A DNA stretch of 64,000 nt. Origin: Rusavskia elegans (Eukaryota; Ascomycota; Lecanoromycetes; Teloschistales; Teloschistaceae). The notes under the pieces were generated by a model, which made no database searches, was not told where the DNA came from, and saw nothing but the letters and a program-made list of their open reading frames with translations. The translations under genes were made by a program, and so were the position numbers. Positions 21,633 to 32,653 of this stretch are shown one piece after another; the stretch's first letter is position 1, and each line of letters starts with the position of its first letter. Where the stretch lies: assembly GCA_011316305.1 (NCBI GenBank), contig SAUG01000147.1:1-64000 (forward strand). Direction: 5' to 3'.

Positions 21633-22914
21633 TTAAAAACTATCGTGCCATGGTCCCCCTTGAGATTGTGTGCTGTCCGGTCTGTTCTGCGCTAATGGCC
21701 GTTTGACTCCCATTTCCGCAACTTTAAGATCATTGGAGTTTGATGCTGGTCTGGTGACACTTGATGCGAGCTTATCTGGAATTAAGGAAGTGTCACATAA
21801 CTCGATTTTGTCGTGAACATTGATTTTCGCAACATTGCTTGAGGTTGGTGAGGCTCGGTTATCGGTCACGACGGTACTGTCCCCTTGCAACTCGTACGGG
21901 CCGGGTGGCAACTTCGTTGGGAGTTCTGCTGGTTCCATCGATGTCTTTGAATCCTCCTCGTTGAGTTCTGCTGGAAACAACATTGAGTTGTGCCGGTAGG
22001 TCGAGTCGTGGGCATCCATCTCGTGATATAGGTCTTCGCTCTCTTTGACTTGTTTTCCCCTGCGGCGCCAACAGATGCATATCCCGAGGCCGATGAGCAG
22101 AGCAGCTGCACCTCCTAGACCGCCACCAAGCCCAGCGCCAAGATGTGAGTGGGATGCAGTCTCCTCGCTAGCTGGAGGGATTGTCGATGCTTCTGGGTTC
22201 GGACTTGAGGAGCTCGGATTGGTGGAGCTTGGACTCGACGAAACCGTTCTCCGTAGAGTGTAAGTGATGGTATTCGAACTTGTTGATGTTGGGAGAGAAG
22301 GATCATCATCTTGTATGATTGATGCAGCGGTCGAACGTGGAGGCCCGGCGGTGATTGAACTTATGGGTGCTTCACGGTCCATAACCTCACTGCCGTTCTT
22401 ACAACAGTCCCCGGGTTTCCTCCCAAGGTCACAGCAGATGTTAATTCCATTTCCAGGTCCGTCATCATCGCAGACGCTCAAGGCCGAGGTGAAGGGGTCT
22501 GAAGTAAGTTTTTAGCAGAGATTAGTGAATGAACGTCAAGAAAAGTCCCCTGGTTTCCCATGCTTTGGCAAGAAATACTATTGTATACCCATCGAGGTGC
22601 CGATAGTCTGCCTGGTAATCGAAGTACATACCTGTGATGCAGAACGAGGGGCAAAGACCAGAGACATATGATTTGTCCGAACAGCCACCGCGATACAAAT
22701 GGCCTGTTTTCTGAGTCGAGCAGAGCCCATTCGACAGACATGTGTCGCCTGAATGACAGCAAAGACTAGCGGCCAATCTGGAATCACAAACACCATAGTT
22801 GGGTAGAAAATCTCCGGTTGGTGCCCAGCAAGGCGGAGAGGCAGCCCAGCCAGGGCCTTGCAAGAGAATCGAGAAATAGAATGCGCAGTGTAGGATCCTC
22901 ATCGTTGTTCCCAT
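21633..22914 (-). CDS. Cys-rich single-pass membrane protein of unknown function
   Basis: 382 residues from exons 22914-22632 and 22498-21633, joined in phase across a 133-nt intron. A signal peptide (hydrophobic LHCAFYFSILLQGPGWAA) leads to a Cys-rich ectodomain with PCWAPTGDFLPNYGVCD, SLCCHSGDTCLSNGLC, GGCSDKSYVSGLCPSFC and ICCDLGRKPGDCC. After a Ser/Thr stalk comes one membrane helix (GLGGGLGGAAALLIGLGICI), a stop-transfer WRRRGK, then a 150-residue cytosolic tail with DLYHEMDAHD. This layout is frequent in fungal surface sensor-like or adhesive proteins; no named domain is recognised. A second ATG (22902) would shorten the leader by four residues. The intron carries an inverted copy of the dispersed repeat core. 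Confidence 0.85.
22499..22631 (-). repeat. Intron carrying a repeat-family core
   Basis: The plus strand at about 22589-22615 reads atcgaggtgccgatag then tctgcctgg, matching the cgaggtatcggata-ctgcca core of ABC transporter intron B, but in the opposite orientation relative to the host gene. Confidence 0.5.
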
Positions 22915-23571
22915 GGATGAAACAGGCTGGTTGCGGCAAAGCTACCCAAGGAGAGAGAATGTGATGACAGACTACAGGTGGGGCGTGGAATCGACAGGAC
23001 TTCATTCATTGGGAACTCTGACCCTTGAAGTGAATCATAAAGTCGCTTCACTTTCTTGTCGAGTAGGAGGGTAAGGATCATATACATGATGACAGCCGAG
23101 GTAGCAATGTCGTCCACGCCTTGTCCTGTCAGACATCATTCAACTCAATATTCAAAGCCTTCCTCCATCATCGACCTTTATTGACGCCAGCAGGTCATTC
23201 GTGTGGATGACTGATGGTATAGACTCGCTGAGACAGGCGGATCGCAATTATCAAGCATCGACGTATCGATGCCAAGCACCGTGGTATCGATATCAAGCAC
23301 CGTGGTATCGACGGCGCGGCACTCACCATCTTTACACTCCGTTGGAAGTCCTAGGAGATATGTCAGAGGGCTCATATCTTGGGTTGTAGGTCGATGCAAT
23401 CATACGTCTGCCAGGCCATTGACTTGTGGGCAAGGAGATCTCGCTGCCTAAAGGATCAAATTACGATATTCCGGTCTCCTACATGACCCGGGGTCTCCCT
23501 TACGATGGAACGGCTACCATCAGCGCACATGATGACTTTTCATGTCACCCATCGAGGAGAGCTAGACAGCT
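22915..23571. other. Intergenic region with 21-nt tandem repeat
   Basis: 657 bases. A 73-codon minus-strand frame (23399-23178) exists only because the 21-nt repeat is a multiple of three. A spliced reading through it into 23117-22899 is conceivable (gtgagt donor at about 23328) but resembles no family. Confidence 0.45.
23249..23311 (+). repeat. Three 21-nt tandem units (atcaagcaccgtggtatcga)
   Basis: Units 23249-23269, 23270-23290 and 23291-23311 differ by a few bases. Each ends in gtatcga, the core also seen in the dispersed repeat family of this window. Confidence 0.85.
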
Positions 23572-24449
23572 CTATTCCACGACCCCAGTTGCTGCCACCT
23601 CGTTTTGCTTCTGGCTTCTCGCCTTTTCTCTTCTCTTGAGCTTCTTCTCACGGTTTCTCCTGCTGCGTTTCTCCATGAGAAACGCCGCTTTCTCAGCTTC
23701 GGCAATTTGAATGACCTCTTCGCGCCTTTTCCGAGCTTGTGTCTTGGTCCTGATGGCAATCCTCCTCTTCTTCCCGAGTCGCTTCCTCTTTTCTGCTTGC
23801 GCAGTATCCAGTGAATTCGAGTATGGTCTCGCTTGCTTATATGAAGGGAGCGTGAGGGTGGTGAGACGCCACCGAAGTTGAGAGCCCGGCTGAATGGAAC
23901 ATGTAAGCGGAGCAGAAAAGGAGATGGAAATGTTTTAGGCTGTGTACCCAAACGGTCTGCGATTCCGTTATCACACGTTCACCCTCGATTGCCACGTCCC
24001 GGAATCGTCTCTGAGCTTCCGGGCACACAGCACCGGTGAAATAGAAGTCCTGCGATCGTGCTGGCCGAACGAAGCCAGGTTCCTTGACCTCAGGCGAAGG
24101 GGATCGAAGGAGAACTTTCGGTGGCTGAGGTGTGGAAATAGCAGATGGTCTCGATTTCTGCGAAAATAACTGAAATTCGTATGCTTCCTCGTTCGGGTCG
24201 CCTAGGATTTCTGAGGGTGTTCCATCTGGGCCATGTGTGTCATGTGTCAACTGCTCGCTGATGCCGTCTTTGTATGCAAGATGGAGCTTGCGACGCCATT
24301 GGTCCTTCACTTCGTCGGAGCTAGCGCCAGATAGCGAGGCAGACCTGGAGCGTAATTCAGAGCGTCTCACGCTGCCATTGGTGTCAGTACAGAGTGACAG
24401 GTAAAGTTGAGTGATCTATTAACCACTTGGCCTCTTGAAACTCAGACAT
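23572..24449 (-). CDS. DUF2011-family fungal protein
   Basis: About 255 residues from three exons: 24449-24424 (tentative), 24371-23948 and 23889-23572. The middle intron is 58 nt (gtacac donor, ttcag acceptor). Visible features: VRRSELRSRSASL at the start, AYEFQLFS, LLRSPSPEVKEPGFVRPARS, DFYFTGAVCPEAQRRF, then across the splice TVWPGSQLRWRLTTLTLPS. It ends in a strongly basic helix, KRKRLGKKRRIAIRTKTQA to EKKLKRREKARS. The FYFTG strand plus this Lys/Arg C-terminus is the DUF2011 layout; function unknown, and the basic tail suggests a nuclear or nucleolar protein. The first donor is weak: gttaat at 24423 or gtggtt at 24426 both keep the frame and differ by one codon. Without that exon the frame would open at the codon ending at 24368. 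Confidence 0.8.
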
Positions 24450-25047
24450 CTGGCCACATTATGGGCTAATAGGTCAGACGAGCAGTCAGATACTCGTCTG
24501 GACTTCACTAGGAAATTGCACGACACGAATCGTAGAAAACAACGATTTCGAGCGAGGGGACTTCTAGGTGTAATTAAGCAGTGCGTGGTCCGTGCCCCAA
24601 AGCCCGCGCCCGGCGTGTAGGTTGCCGCTCGTGCTCGGCATCACCTTCCAATTATCCAATATCAATTCCATTACTGTTGTATTCGCGTATGGATGGCGAT
24701 GGGGGACGGCCACATATATGATGAACAATCTTGATACCGCCACGATCATTTATTTGTGACCGCTTGAAGACGCTGGTTCGCATGTAGCCGTTTTCTTCCG
24801 CGGCTCAGAAGTTCGTCCGGTACTGGAGCTTAAAGTACTAATCATTTTCATTTTCATTCCCACGCTTTTGATAGTGCTGTATACTGCATCTAATTGATAG
24901 CTGATGTCCTGTACGAATCTTTTGCTCGTCTCATGGAATTAGATGAGAGCTTTGTTATGTTCTGTCTGGCATTATCAACCATTACCATGGGACTCAATCG
25001 CGACTTCCTGACTATACGCAATCCTGCGTAGCTTGGAACCTTATACG
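24450..25047. promoter_or_regulatory. Divergent promoter region of the DUF2011 gene and PAN2
   Basis: 598 bases between divergent starts. A tcattttcattttcattccc repeat occurs at about 24842. Nothing else assignable. Confidence 0.5.
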
Positions 25048-28000
25048 ATGGATGGCTGGCGCGAAGTAGGTGTTGCTTTTCCCTTTACTTCCTGATAGAC
25101 AATGATCAGTACTTCAAACCCCCCCGTCAAGTTTTTCGGATGCCGAGTGTACTTGGAGAAGACGCAGAAGTTTTTCTACGCGCTGAACATTGACAAAAAA
25201 GATTATCTGTGGGATACTCACCACTATCAGGTTGCACGCCTTCAGCTTCCACTATCCGAGAAGCATGGCCTCCCGCCCGCTCCCACAGGCATTGGAACGC
25301 TTTCTTTCGATACTCAACAGGAGCTTCTCTGGATCGGCACCGACAGCGTAAGTCTGAGCTATTACACCTGTTGCCCGGCGCTATCTGATCTCTTCAAGGG
25401 CCGTGTAACCTCTTATTATGGTTCCGACCTACAAAAGTACACCTCGGTACAGGCGCATCCGATACACGAAGGTCGTGTCGCCCAGCTGCTGTTCCATGAA
25501 AGAGGAGTAATATCTCTAGCTTCGAGGAGTGTTCATCTGACCTCCAGGCGAGGCTTGACGCAGTGGCACATCTCGTTCGTTGATTCCTGACATCAGACCT
25601 CAAAGACAACTTTTGACCAGGTACTACAGCGAGCCGTCTATGACAGACTTGAAGTGTATGAGCTTCTTCGGCAAGAACAGTTCCGGGATACTCGTGGCCG
25701 GCTGTCAGAATGTCATGTATAAAATTGACGTCGACAAAGGTGTAATCGTTCAAGAAGTAGGATTACCAGCTTCCTATTAATCTACATACTGACAAGAGGG
25801 AAGGTCCCTACACAGTATGAATGGTACATGATGAAATTCTGCCGCTATATTTGCGCCGGCACAACCTCGGGAGCAGTCCACTTTCTCGATCCGGATACAC
25901 TGGTCTCTATCAAAACATGGCAAGCTCACAGTGCCAATCTCTCGGATATGGACGCTCAAGACAGCTACCTCGTAACGTGTGGGTGGTCTACCCGACCATA
26001 TGGACCGCCGACGCTTGAGTCTTTCGCCAAAGTTTATGACTTGAAAAAGCTTGAACAGCTGCCTCCAATACCATTTCATACCGGCGCCGCATTCGTTCAG
26101 ATGCACCCCAAGTTATCCACCACCAGCATCGTGAGTTCGATGAGCGGCCAATTGCAAGTTGCGAACATTCTAGATCCCAACACCTCCAACCTCCTCCAAG
26201 CTAATCTTGGGAGCTACATGTCTCAATCTCACTTAGTATTGGCACCTTCGGGAGCAGCATGGGCTTTGGCCGATCTCGAAGGCGTTATTCAGATCTGGGC
26301 CGGTTCCCTCAACAATCTTCGCTTTACAGAGTCCGCCGCACCCACGGAATTCGCCGATGAGGTGTTTCCTCTCGCTTTCATGGACATCGATTCAGACATG
26401 TCTGTAAGCCTCCTTGAAAATTCTTCAGCCAAGGAACTGACGAACGCCAATTTAGTCCTTTCAGCGCGGTTGGTATGCCCTTTTATCGGGAGAAACTCCT
26501 ATCAGCCTGGCCTGACGATCAGATCTACGAGCTGGGCTTCCTTCCGCGGAAGATTGATCCAGAAGTTATCAAGCACATGACACCGTCTGCTGTCGGCTTT
26601 CGAGCCCCCAATCCAAGAAAAACGCTTCGCAATCAGATGGACAGGATGAGCATCGTTAACTCGGACGGGACCGCGCTTACAGCCCCAAAATTCCTCAGCG
26701 AGAAAAATCGAGAAGCGAGTAGTGAAATGGAGAAGAAGCGGCGAATAAGTGATGCAGAAGCTTTTACAAAGCCAGACCTCGCCAGTAGCACCAAGGCAGA
26801 TGTTCCAGTCATGTATAGATTGATGGAGATAAAATACAGCAGATATGGTGTGGATGACTTTGACTTTGGGTAAGCCCCCTTTCTGTGATAGAAACATGCA
26901 GCTGAGGATACGTCTCGAGATTTTACAATAAGACACAATACTCGGGTCTGGAGACACACATTACGAACTCGTATCTCAATCCTTTGCTCCAGCTTTTCAA
27001 GTATACACCACTATTCCGTAACATAGCAATGCACCATTCGGCCAGCAGTTGCATTGCGGAGAGCTGTTTGCTTTGTGAATTAGGATACCTTTTCGACATG
27101 CTAGAAAAAGCCGAAGGTCAAAAGTGTCATGCCACGAACTTCTTGAAAGCATTCAGTAGTCTTAGTGAAGGTAAGCAAGTCTACCTATTGCCTGGCTTGC
27201 TGTAATTGACCCTGAGAAGCCTCGAAATTACAACTCACCGAGGAGACATCACCTCAAAGCACTCTGGAAGCGCGGATTCAAGCAGCGAACCGTTTCTTGT
27301 TGAAGCAGATTGGGCTAGACTATCAGAGGATTGCGTTGATGGGTGACAACAAACTTGACCAGGTCCCGAGCCAGAGGTTTCCATTCCCGGACACGACTAA
27401 CAACTCGTAGACCCTCGTCACGCACGCATTTACAAACATGCGTTGCACCTCATGCTACCACGAGACGCTGCGCGCAAGTCCCAAGACATTGGTCGATCTC
27501 TCGTATCACGCCTTAGTAAGTACACTGTACATTTGTTACAGTAAACTCGCTTACTCTGTCTAGAACGTCAATCCACGAATGCGCAGCTCAACGCCTGCTT
27601 TCTCCCGAATCCTCAAGGATAGCTTCGAAGGCGAGAACAGCCAACGCATGTGGTGCGATAGATGCAGGAGATATCAGCCCGTCCAGAGCTGGGAGACAAT
27701 ACAGAGCGTGCCTTCAATTTTGATGATCAACACCGGCTTGAGCAAACAAACAGATGCTAGGCACTTGTGGTCGATCCCTGGCTGGCTACCTGAGAGGATC
27801 GGGCTCGTGGTCGAGAAAGGCAGGATACTTTGCCTGGAAGGAGAAGCCCTCCGCGCGGCACAGAGGAACCGCCAAGCTCGAGTCATGGTTGTGTACGATC
27901 TTGTAGGTCTGGTCGCTGATGTAAACAGTGGAGAGCATCAGAAATCTCACATGGTGTCGTTGATCAACGGTAAAGACACTCCATTCTCTGATCTTCTCTC

Positions 28001-29180
28001 CGCCACTAATTCTGCGCCCAGTCGGGATATCTTCGCGCGAGCGGCAAGTAGATCCGCAATGGCACCTGTTCAATGATTTCCTAGTCCGCAAGATCGGCAA
28101 GGAAGAAGCCCTTCGCTTCGCAACGACCTGGAAAACCCCAACGATTCTGACGTACCAGTACCAAGGAGCCAACAACGTCATCGATGATAGCTGGAAGGAT
28201 TGTCTCGATACATCGTGCTTGTTTATGAATTGGTCATTGAAGTAGGAACAGATCCTGTACCTGAAGCTATCCAAGGTTACTGATTGCCTCGAAACAGCCC
28301 TTACAACGTTCTCCAGCACAATTGGCCTTGCGTGCTCGATCCTTCGACAGAACAGCCCGGACCGGGCACGCATCTGCCCATCGATACCGAGTTTGTCCGC
28401 TTGCAGCAGGAGGAGATTGAGATACTAGCAACAGGCGACAGGCAGGTGATACGACCCACAAGAGAAGGGCTCGCCAGAGTCAGCGTGCTCCGAGCGAACG
28501 GTCCCAACGAAGGCCTGCCTTTCATCGACGACTACATCAGTATATCAGAACCCGTGGTCGACTACGTGACGAAGTACTCGGGAGTCAGCGCCGGCGATCT
28601 GGATCCGAATCTGTCATTGCATCCGCTCGTGCCACTCAAAGTGGCATATAAGAAGCTCTGGCTGTTACTGAACCTCGGATGCGTCTTCGTCGGGCATGGG
28701 CTCACGAAAGATTTCCGAAACATCAACATGTTCGTCCCGAAATCGCAGATGGTCGACACGGTGACGTTATTCTACAACCCGACGCGGTCGAAACGCAATC
28801 TGAGTCTACGCTTCCTGGCATGGTACCTCTTGAAAGAGAACATCCAAAGCGAAACGCACGATAGCATCGAAGATGCGTTTACAGCGCTCAAACTCTGGCG
28901 CAAGTACCAAGAATTTGAGGATGCGGGGGTTCTGGAGAAGATGATTGATGAGATTTACACGGCGGGGAGGAAGTGGAATTACAAAGTACCGGAAAAGCGC
29001 AGTGGTGGCAAGCATGAAAAGTTGCTTCCTGGTGGTGGTGGTGGTGGTGGTGGTGGATTGACGGTCAATAATAACAGAGGGAGAGATACCCCTGACGTGG
29101 ATAGTGGAGTCAGTGGACCCACGACGCCGGTGGGGAAGAAGCATGCTGGGAGTGAGTATTTTGAGAGTCCGTTGAGGTAG
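25048..29180 (+). CDS. PAN2: Poly(A)-nuclease deadenylation complex catalytic subunit Pan2
   Basis: Cytoplasmic deadenylase that trims mRNA poly(A) tails with Pan3. Twelve exons with closing phases encode 1148 residues: 25048-25065, 25231-25347, 25399-25574, 25630-25756, 25804-26399, 26456-26869, 26920-27170, 27220-27362, 27411-27515, 27564-27969, 28022-28232, 28298-29180. The N-terminal WD40 part shows [53 protein letters not shown]. The catalytically dead ubiquitin-hydrolase-like middle has RCTSCYHET and [10 protein letters not shown]. The C-terminal DEDD exonuclease has all four acids: IDTEFV (Asp, Glu), VGHGLTKDF (Asp), THDSIEDA (His, Asp). Exon 1 codes only MDGWRE, and its 165-nt intron contains an open frame that can mislead gene finders. 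Some donors are weak (gttcgt, gtctgt, gtcccg, gtcatt). A GGT repeat near 29032 codes a poly-Gly tract in the tail. Confidence 0.95.
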
Positions 29181-30569
29181 CGGTGGTGAATAAGCATCGC
29201 CGCGGTCTGGAAGAACGAGGGTGGTTGCAGACTGTGTGGCTAGTGTAGGAAGTGTGGACCATCGTGGTACACTACGGCGGAAGAGTGAGAAGCATAGAGC
29301 GATAGACATATTCAGAGTAGTCTAATTGTGTAGCCCAAAAGGTTGTTTCAGCAATGAACGCTCCTAGAGGTCAATGTTACGTTGTAAACTCCCTTTGAGT
29401 AACGCATTCGAAGTGACAAAGGAAGAACAGTGAAAACCGGTGCCACTGATTGTATCTCCAGAAGAGCATCTTAGCACCTTCCCCGCTGGCATCCATTTCA
29501 TGGCTTATTGTGTCGACAGTCAACCGCAATAAGGGGCGCGCGTGTACGCAGTCTGTACGATTTCGCTGTCACGACCGCTTGATTTCTAGAGTATAGCTAC
29601 TCAAGCTAACAGTAATATCCCACAGAGTGGGAAGGCAGTCACTGATACAACGTGAGAGGGCTGCAAAGGGTGTGCATAGATAGGGTGACGCCTAAATCGG
29701 ATGCTACACTTAAGGTAATGGAGGGAGGTTCATATCCGCTTTTTTCTACGGTATCGATGCCAGGTATGGGGATTGGGAAAATGGATTCCCTTTTTTTATT
29801 GCTCTTCGTTATAGATAGATACCAATGACGGTTTCTATTCTTACGGATTCTGCAGATGCGAAAGACCAGCTCGCTAGGTAGAGTCTTCCGGCCCTTTCAT
29901 GTGATATGAGATTTCTTGAAAGCGCGTTTTGTACATATCTCTGACTTGTCTGAGATTTTTGGTGTGCTTTGTTCTGGTGTAGGATACGGCTTAACGGGGA
30001 TGTCTTTTCCCCCGGTGCGGTTGGTACGATGAAGGCTGTTCCGATTCTTTGAATATTGTCCACCTCATGCCGGATTCGTTCATCGACGCCGACGGCCGGG
30101 GTAGTTTTGAAGTGTCCTGAAAGAAATGGGGTTTGTCTGGGAGATATTCGCTTCGGGAATTGATTGAGGGATCGATTGCAGGCTCCGAGCTCTCAGATAC
30201 TTTCCATCCACCCCCGAATGTAGTACATGGCACGACGGTTCGTACCATCGACTTACAAGGTCCACAAGAGCACCTTTATTTGACGTCAGTAACGTGCCGC
30301 ACAAATTTACAGGACGTGGGAGTTTTACTGCTACTTTGAACATTTCCCTAGCATTGGTTTGCACCACTGCTATTATTTGCATCGATCATTTGTTCCATGG
30401 GTAGTGTTGGAGAGGAACATATGTCTGATTAATCGAATGAACTGCATGAGAGTGTGGGTGGGGTTGTGCAAGAGGGGTGTGGTGGTGGATGTCATGTAGG
30501 TCTGTAGCCGGGCCCCTTCTTTCTCATACGCCCAGCCAGAGCCTTTACAGCCTAGCTGACTGGGACCAG
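29181..30569. other. Intergenic region
   Basis: 1389 bases between two convergent 3' ends. Several open frames on both strands at 29.8-30.4 kb have no start context or family likeness. A ctacggtatcgatgccagg stretch at 29737 weakly resembles the dispersed repeat core. No gene called. Confidence 0.5.
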
Positions 30570-31323
30570 CTAGGCGAACATTTCATCGTACTCGCCGTCT
30601 TCTTCTTCGTCCTTGGGTGGCGGGGGAGGTTCCTGTTTCTTCAACAAGTTCTTTCGATCCATAGGACAGGTCGCATGGAGCTTGAGCCAAGGAGCAATAC
30701 ACTCAAGATCGAAGATGTGGTCCTTATGGCATGGAAGCCGAACGACGAGTGGGAACTTGTCTGCGGTCTGTGTTAGATGCTGAATGTAGTAGAAACGTGC
30801 TCGAGTCAGAAGAGGATCAAGTACCCTCTAGAAACGGGTTACCGCAGATCGGGCATGAGTCGGCCTGCTTAAGGGACTTCTTCGGAACACGATCGAGCTC
30901 TAGTTATTATCAGCTTACATGTTCAGTCGTGCTGTGCGAGGAATCCAATCAAGCCATACACATACCATCGAGGAAACCGTCACTGACACCCTTCACCTCT
31001 CTAGGAGGATTATCCGCATCCGCCTCCAAACTTTCAATCAACGAATCCAGCAAGCTTCCACCACCTTCATACCTCATACTTCGGAAAGCATCGGACAGGG
31101 TGATGAAGACCGCTCGCATATCGGCCGGCATTGGCGTTGCATTGCTATTTTGCGTCGTGGAAGTATTGACTAGTTCGAGGTTTGAGAAGAAAGTCGAGAG
31201 ATCTGGCCGGCGTGTGTGCTGAAGTGTCGAATCGTTTTTGGGTATATTGTGTTCGACTGGAGAGGTTGGTCAGTAACGAGACGGTGTAAACAGCGCCGGG
31301 GGGGAATGACCTTCATAAGACAT
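30570..31323 (-). CDS. RING-like zinc-binding protein, probable E3 ligase
   Basis: 189 residues from four exons: 31323-31311, 31256-30966, 30899-30825 and 30760-30570, phases closing. The first exon codes MSYE only. The middle has MRAVFITLSDAFRSMRYEG and SDGFLDELDRVPKKSLKQ. The RING module reads DSCPICGNPFLEDKFPLVV, RLPCHKDHIFDLECIAPWLK and ATCPMDRK. The last pair is CPMD rather than CPxC, so the eighth ligand is Asp or the site is altered. A proline run and acidic tail (KKQEPPPPPKDEEE) end the protein. The order of the zinc ligands fits a RING-H2-like fold and hence ubiquitin ligase activity by inference. I recall similar short fungal proteins with the same CPxDRK ending, so the substitution is probably conserved, not damage. 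Confidence 0.88.
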
Positions 31324-31954
31324 AGCGGCGGTTCTGGTTATGCTATAGCGACGAGCTTTAGAGATAGGTAGCAGCACGACGTCAGCGACACACGTGGCTT
31401 TTCATAAGTTGTGCAATCCGTGCATAAAAGCCTCTAACCTCTTTAGGTACCTACTTTACAGCCTAGCCGTCCCAACTCCATATCATGATTGCAGTCTGGT
31501 GAGTCAATTGAAAGTGGTTTCGATAGTCATTGATTTTTGATTGCTCTATATGAGTTCTCGTTCTCGATCTATTTCATTATATAAGTTTCTATGTTTCACT
31601 ATGCTCTGATAAAGAGAATGCTACCACCTCGCTGAATGCTTATGATGCTTTATGCAAACTGCAAAATTGCCACCTCATCTCCCCAGCTCTCTATGAACTT
31701 CTACCCCTGACGGGAATGGATCGTTGTACCATTCGAAATCGCATGCAACTCGGCGATCTGAGGTCCATACCTCGTGGGTTTATCTTGTTTTAGTGCCAAG
31801 TTGGGAAGTACGGGAGAGGAAAGAGGCGAAGATACTCGATCCGCAACGCAACGCTGACCGATAGACACTCAAGAGTAACAGTGACTGCATGCGTCCGAAG
31901 ATCTTTGTCGGAATGAACATGACGGGCGAATGCTGACCCAAGGACGGGCCACAT
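31324..31954. other. Intergenic region
   Basis: 631 bases holding the promoter of the RING-like gene and the 3' flank of the repeat-protein gene. AT-richer around 31.5-31.65 kb. No gene or repeat seen. Confidence 0.5.
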
Positions 31955-32653
31955 TCAAGGATTGCCATCAATAGGCGCCGCAAGAGGATGACGGCTTGGA
32001 CTGAGCTCAAAGGCGGGAGTGGAGCTTGGGTATGCACTGCTGCTGCTGCTGCTGGACATCTTTTGAGGGAACACAAGATCCGCTAGTGGTCCGAAAGTCT
32101 TGTCCTCGTTAGTGGCTGCTTTCCGGGCATCTCGGGCATCTCTTCCGGCCAGCTTGACTGGCGCCCCAGCCGGTGGAGTGGGACGAGTGATGACAAATGC
32201 GAAAGTAGAGCTTGGCAAGCTTGAGGAAGGGCTCGAACTGATACTCTGAGGGAGGACAAATTCCTCAAGAATGTTGATGTCTCCAATGGCTCCGACGGCT
32301 TGCCTCTTCTGAACGGGCGCTGGCATCCTAGCCGGTGGAGTGGGACGAGTGATGACAAATGCGAAAGTAGGGCTGGACGATGATGACGAAGAGCTCGAAC
32401 TAATACTCTGAGGGAGGACAAATTCCTCAAGAATGTTGATGTCGCCAATGGCTCCGACGGCTTGCCTCTTCTGAGCGGGCGCTGGAGTCACGGTAGTCAG
32501 ATCGATCTCGGAAGTCGTCGGCGTTGCTGATGTTGATATCGATTGAGAAGGATCAACATCTCTCGCATTGGGTGACGAGCCGGCTGGCGCTGCTATGATA
32601 TTTGCCACATAAAGGGACGAAGCTGCAAGGAGGAGAGCGATGGATGAGTGCAT
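31955..32653 (-). CDS. Secreted repeat protein with Kex2-type KR sites
   Basis: 232 residues, single exon. A signal peptide (MHSSIALLLAASSLYVANII, cleavage probably near AAPA) is followed by a Ser/Thr-rich spacer and two nearly identical 52-residue repeats (residues 57-108 and 111-162). Each opens PAP(A/V)QKR, continues QAVGAIGDINILEEFVLPQS, then a poly-Ser stretch and TFAFVITRPTPPA. A third, degenerate copy (about 185-227) keeps FGPLADLVFPQKMS, poly-Ser and STPAFEL but has no KR. Lys-Arg before each repeat is the cleavage site of the Golgi protease Kex2, so this fits kexin-processed repeat precursors, a class that includes pheromone and dikaritin-type peptide precursors. Whether a peptide is released is inference. 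No DUF3328 or tyrosinase gene is nearby. A structural cell-wall protein or secreted effector is the alternative. Confidence 0.75.
   Translation of the reverse strand: MHSSIALLLAASSLYVANIIAAPAGSSPNARDVDPSQSISTSATPTTSEIDLTTVTPAPAQKRQAVGAIGDINILEEFVLPQSISSSSSSSSSSPTFAFVITRPTPPARMPAPVQKRQAVGAIGDINILEEFVLPQSISSSPSSSLPSSTFAFVITRPTPPAGAPVKLAGRDARDARKAATNEDKTFGPLADLVFPQKMSSSSSSSAYPSSTPAFELSPSRHPLAAPIDGNP

Noticed and set aside
23249..23311. CRISPR-like array
   Set aside because: Only three contiguous 21-nt units without spacers, in a fungal genome; a simple tandem repeat.
22899..23399. Possible spliced minus-strand gene through the 21-nt repeat
   Set aside because: Joining via gtgagt...acaag keeps frame, but the product (ILTLLLDKKVKRLYD and similar) matches nothing known to me and the first exon is very short.
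25102..25230. N-terminal extension of PAN2 starting MISTSNPP
   Set aside because: Reads through the 165-nt first intron; joining MDGWRE to VARLQLPL matches the expected Pan2 start much better.
29809..30382. Two minus-strand frames downstream of PAN2
   Set aside because: No start context, no motifs, frames overlap plus-strand frames of equal length.
30731..31222. 163-codon plus-strand frame
   Set aside because: Antisense shadow of the spliced RING-like gene, which has clear zinc ligands and consistent introns.
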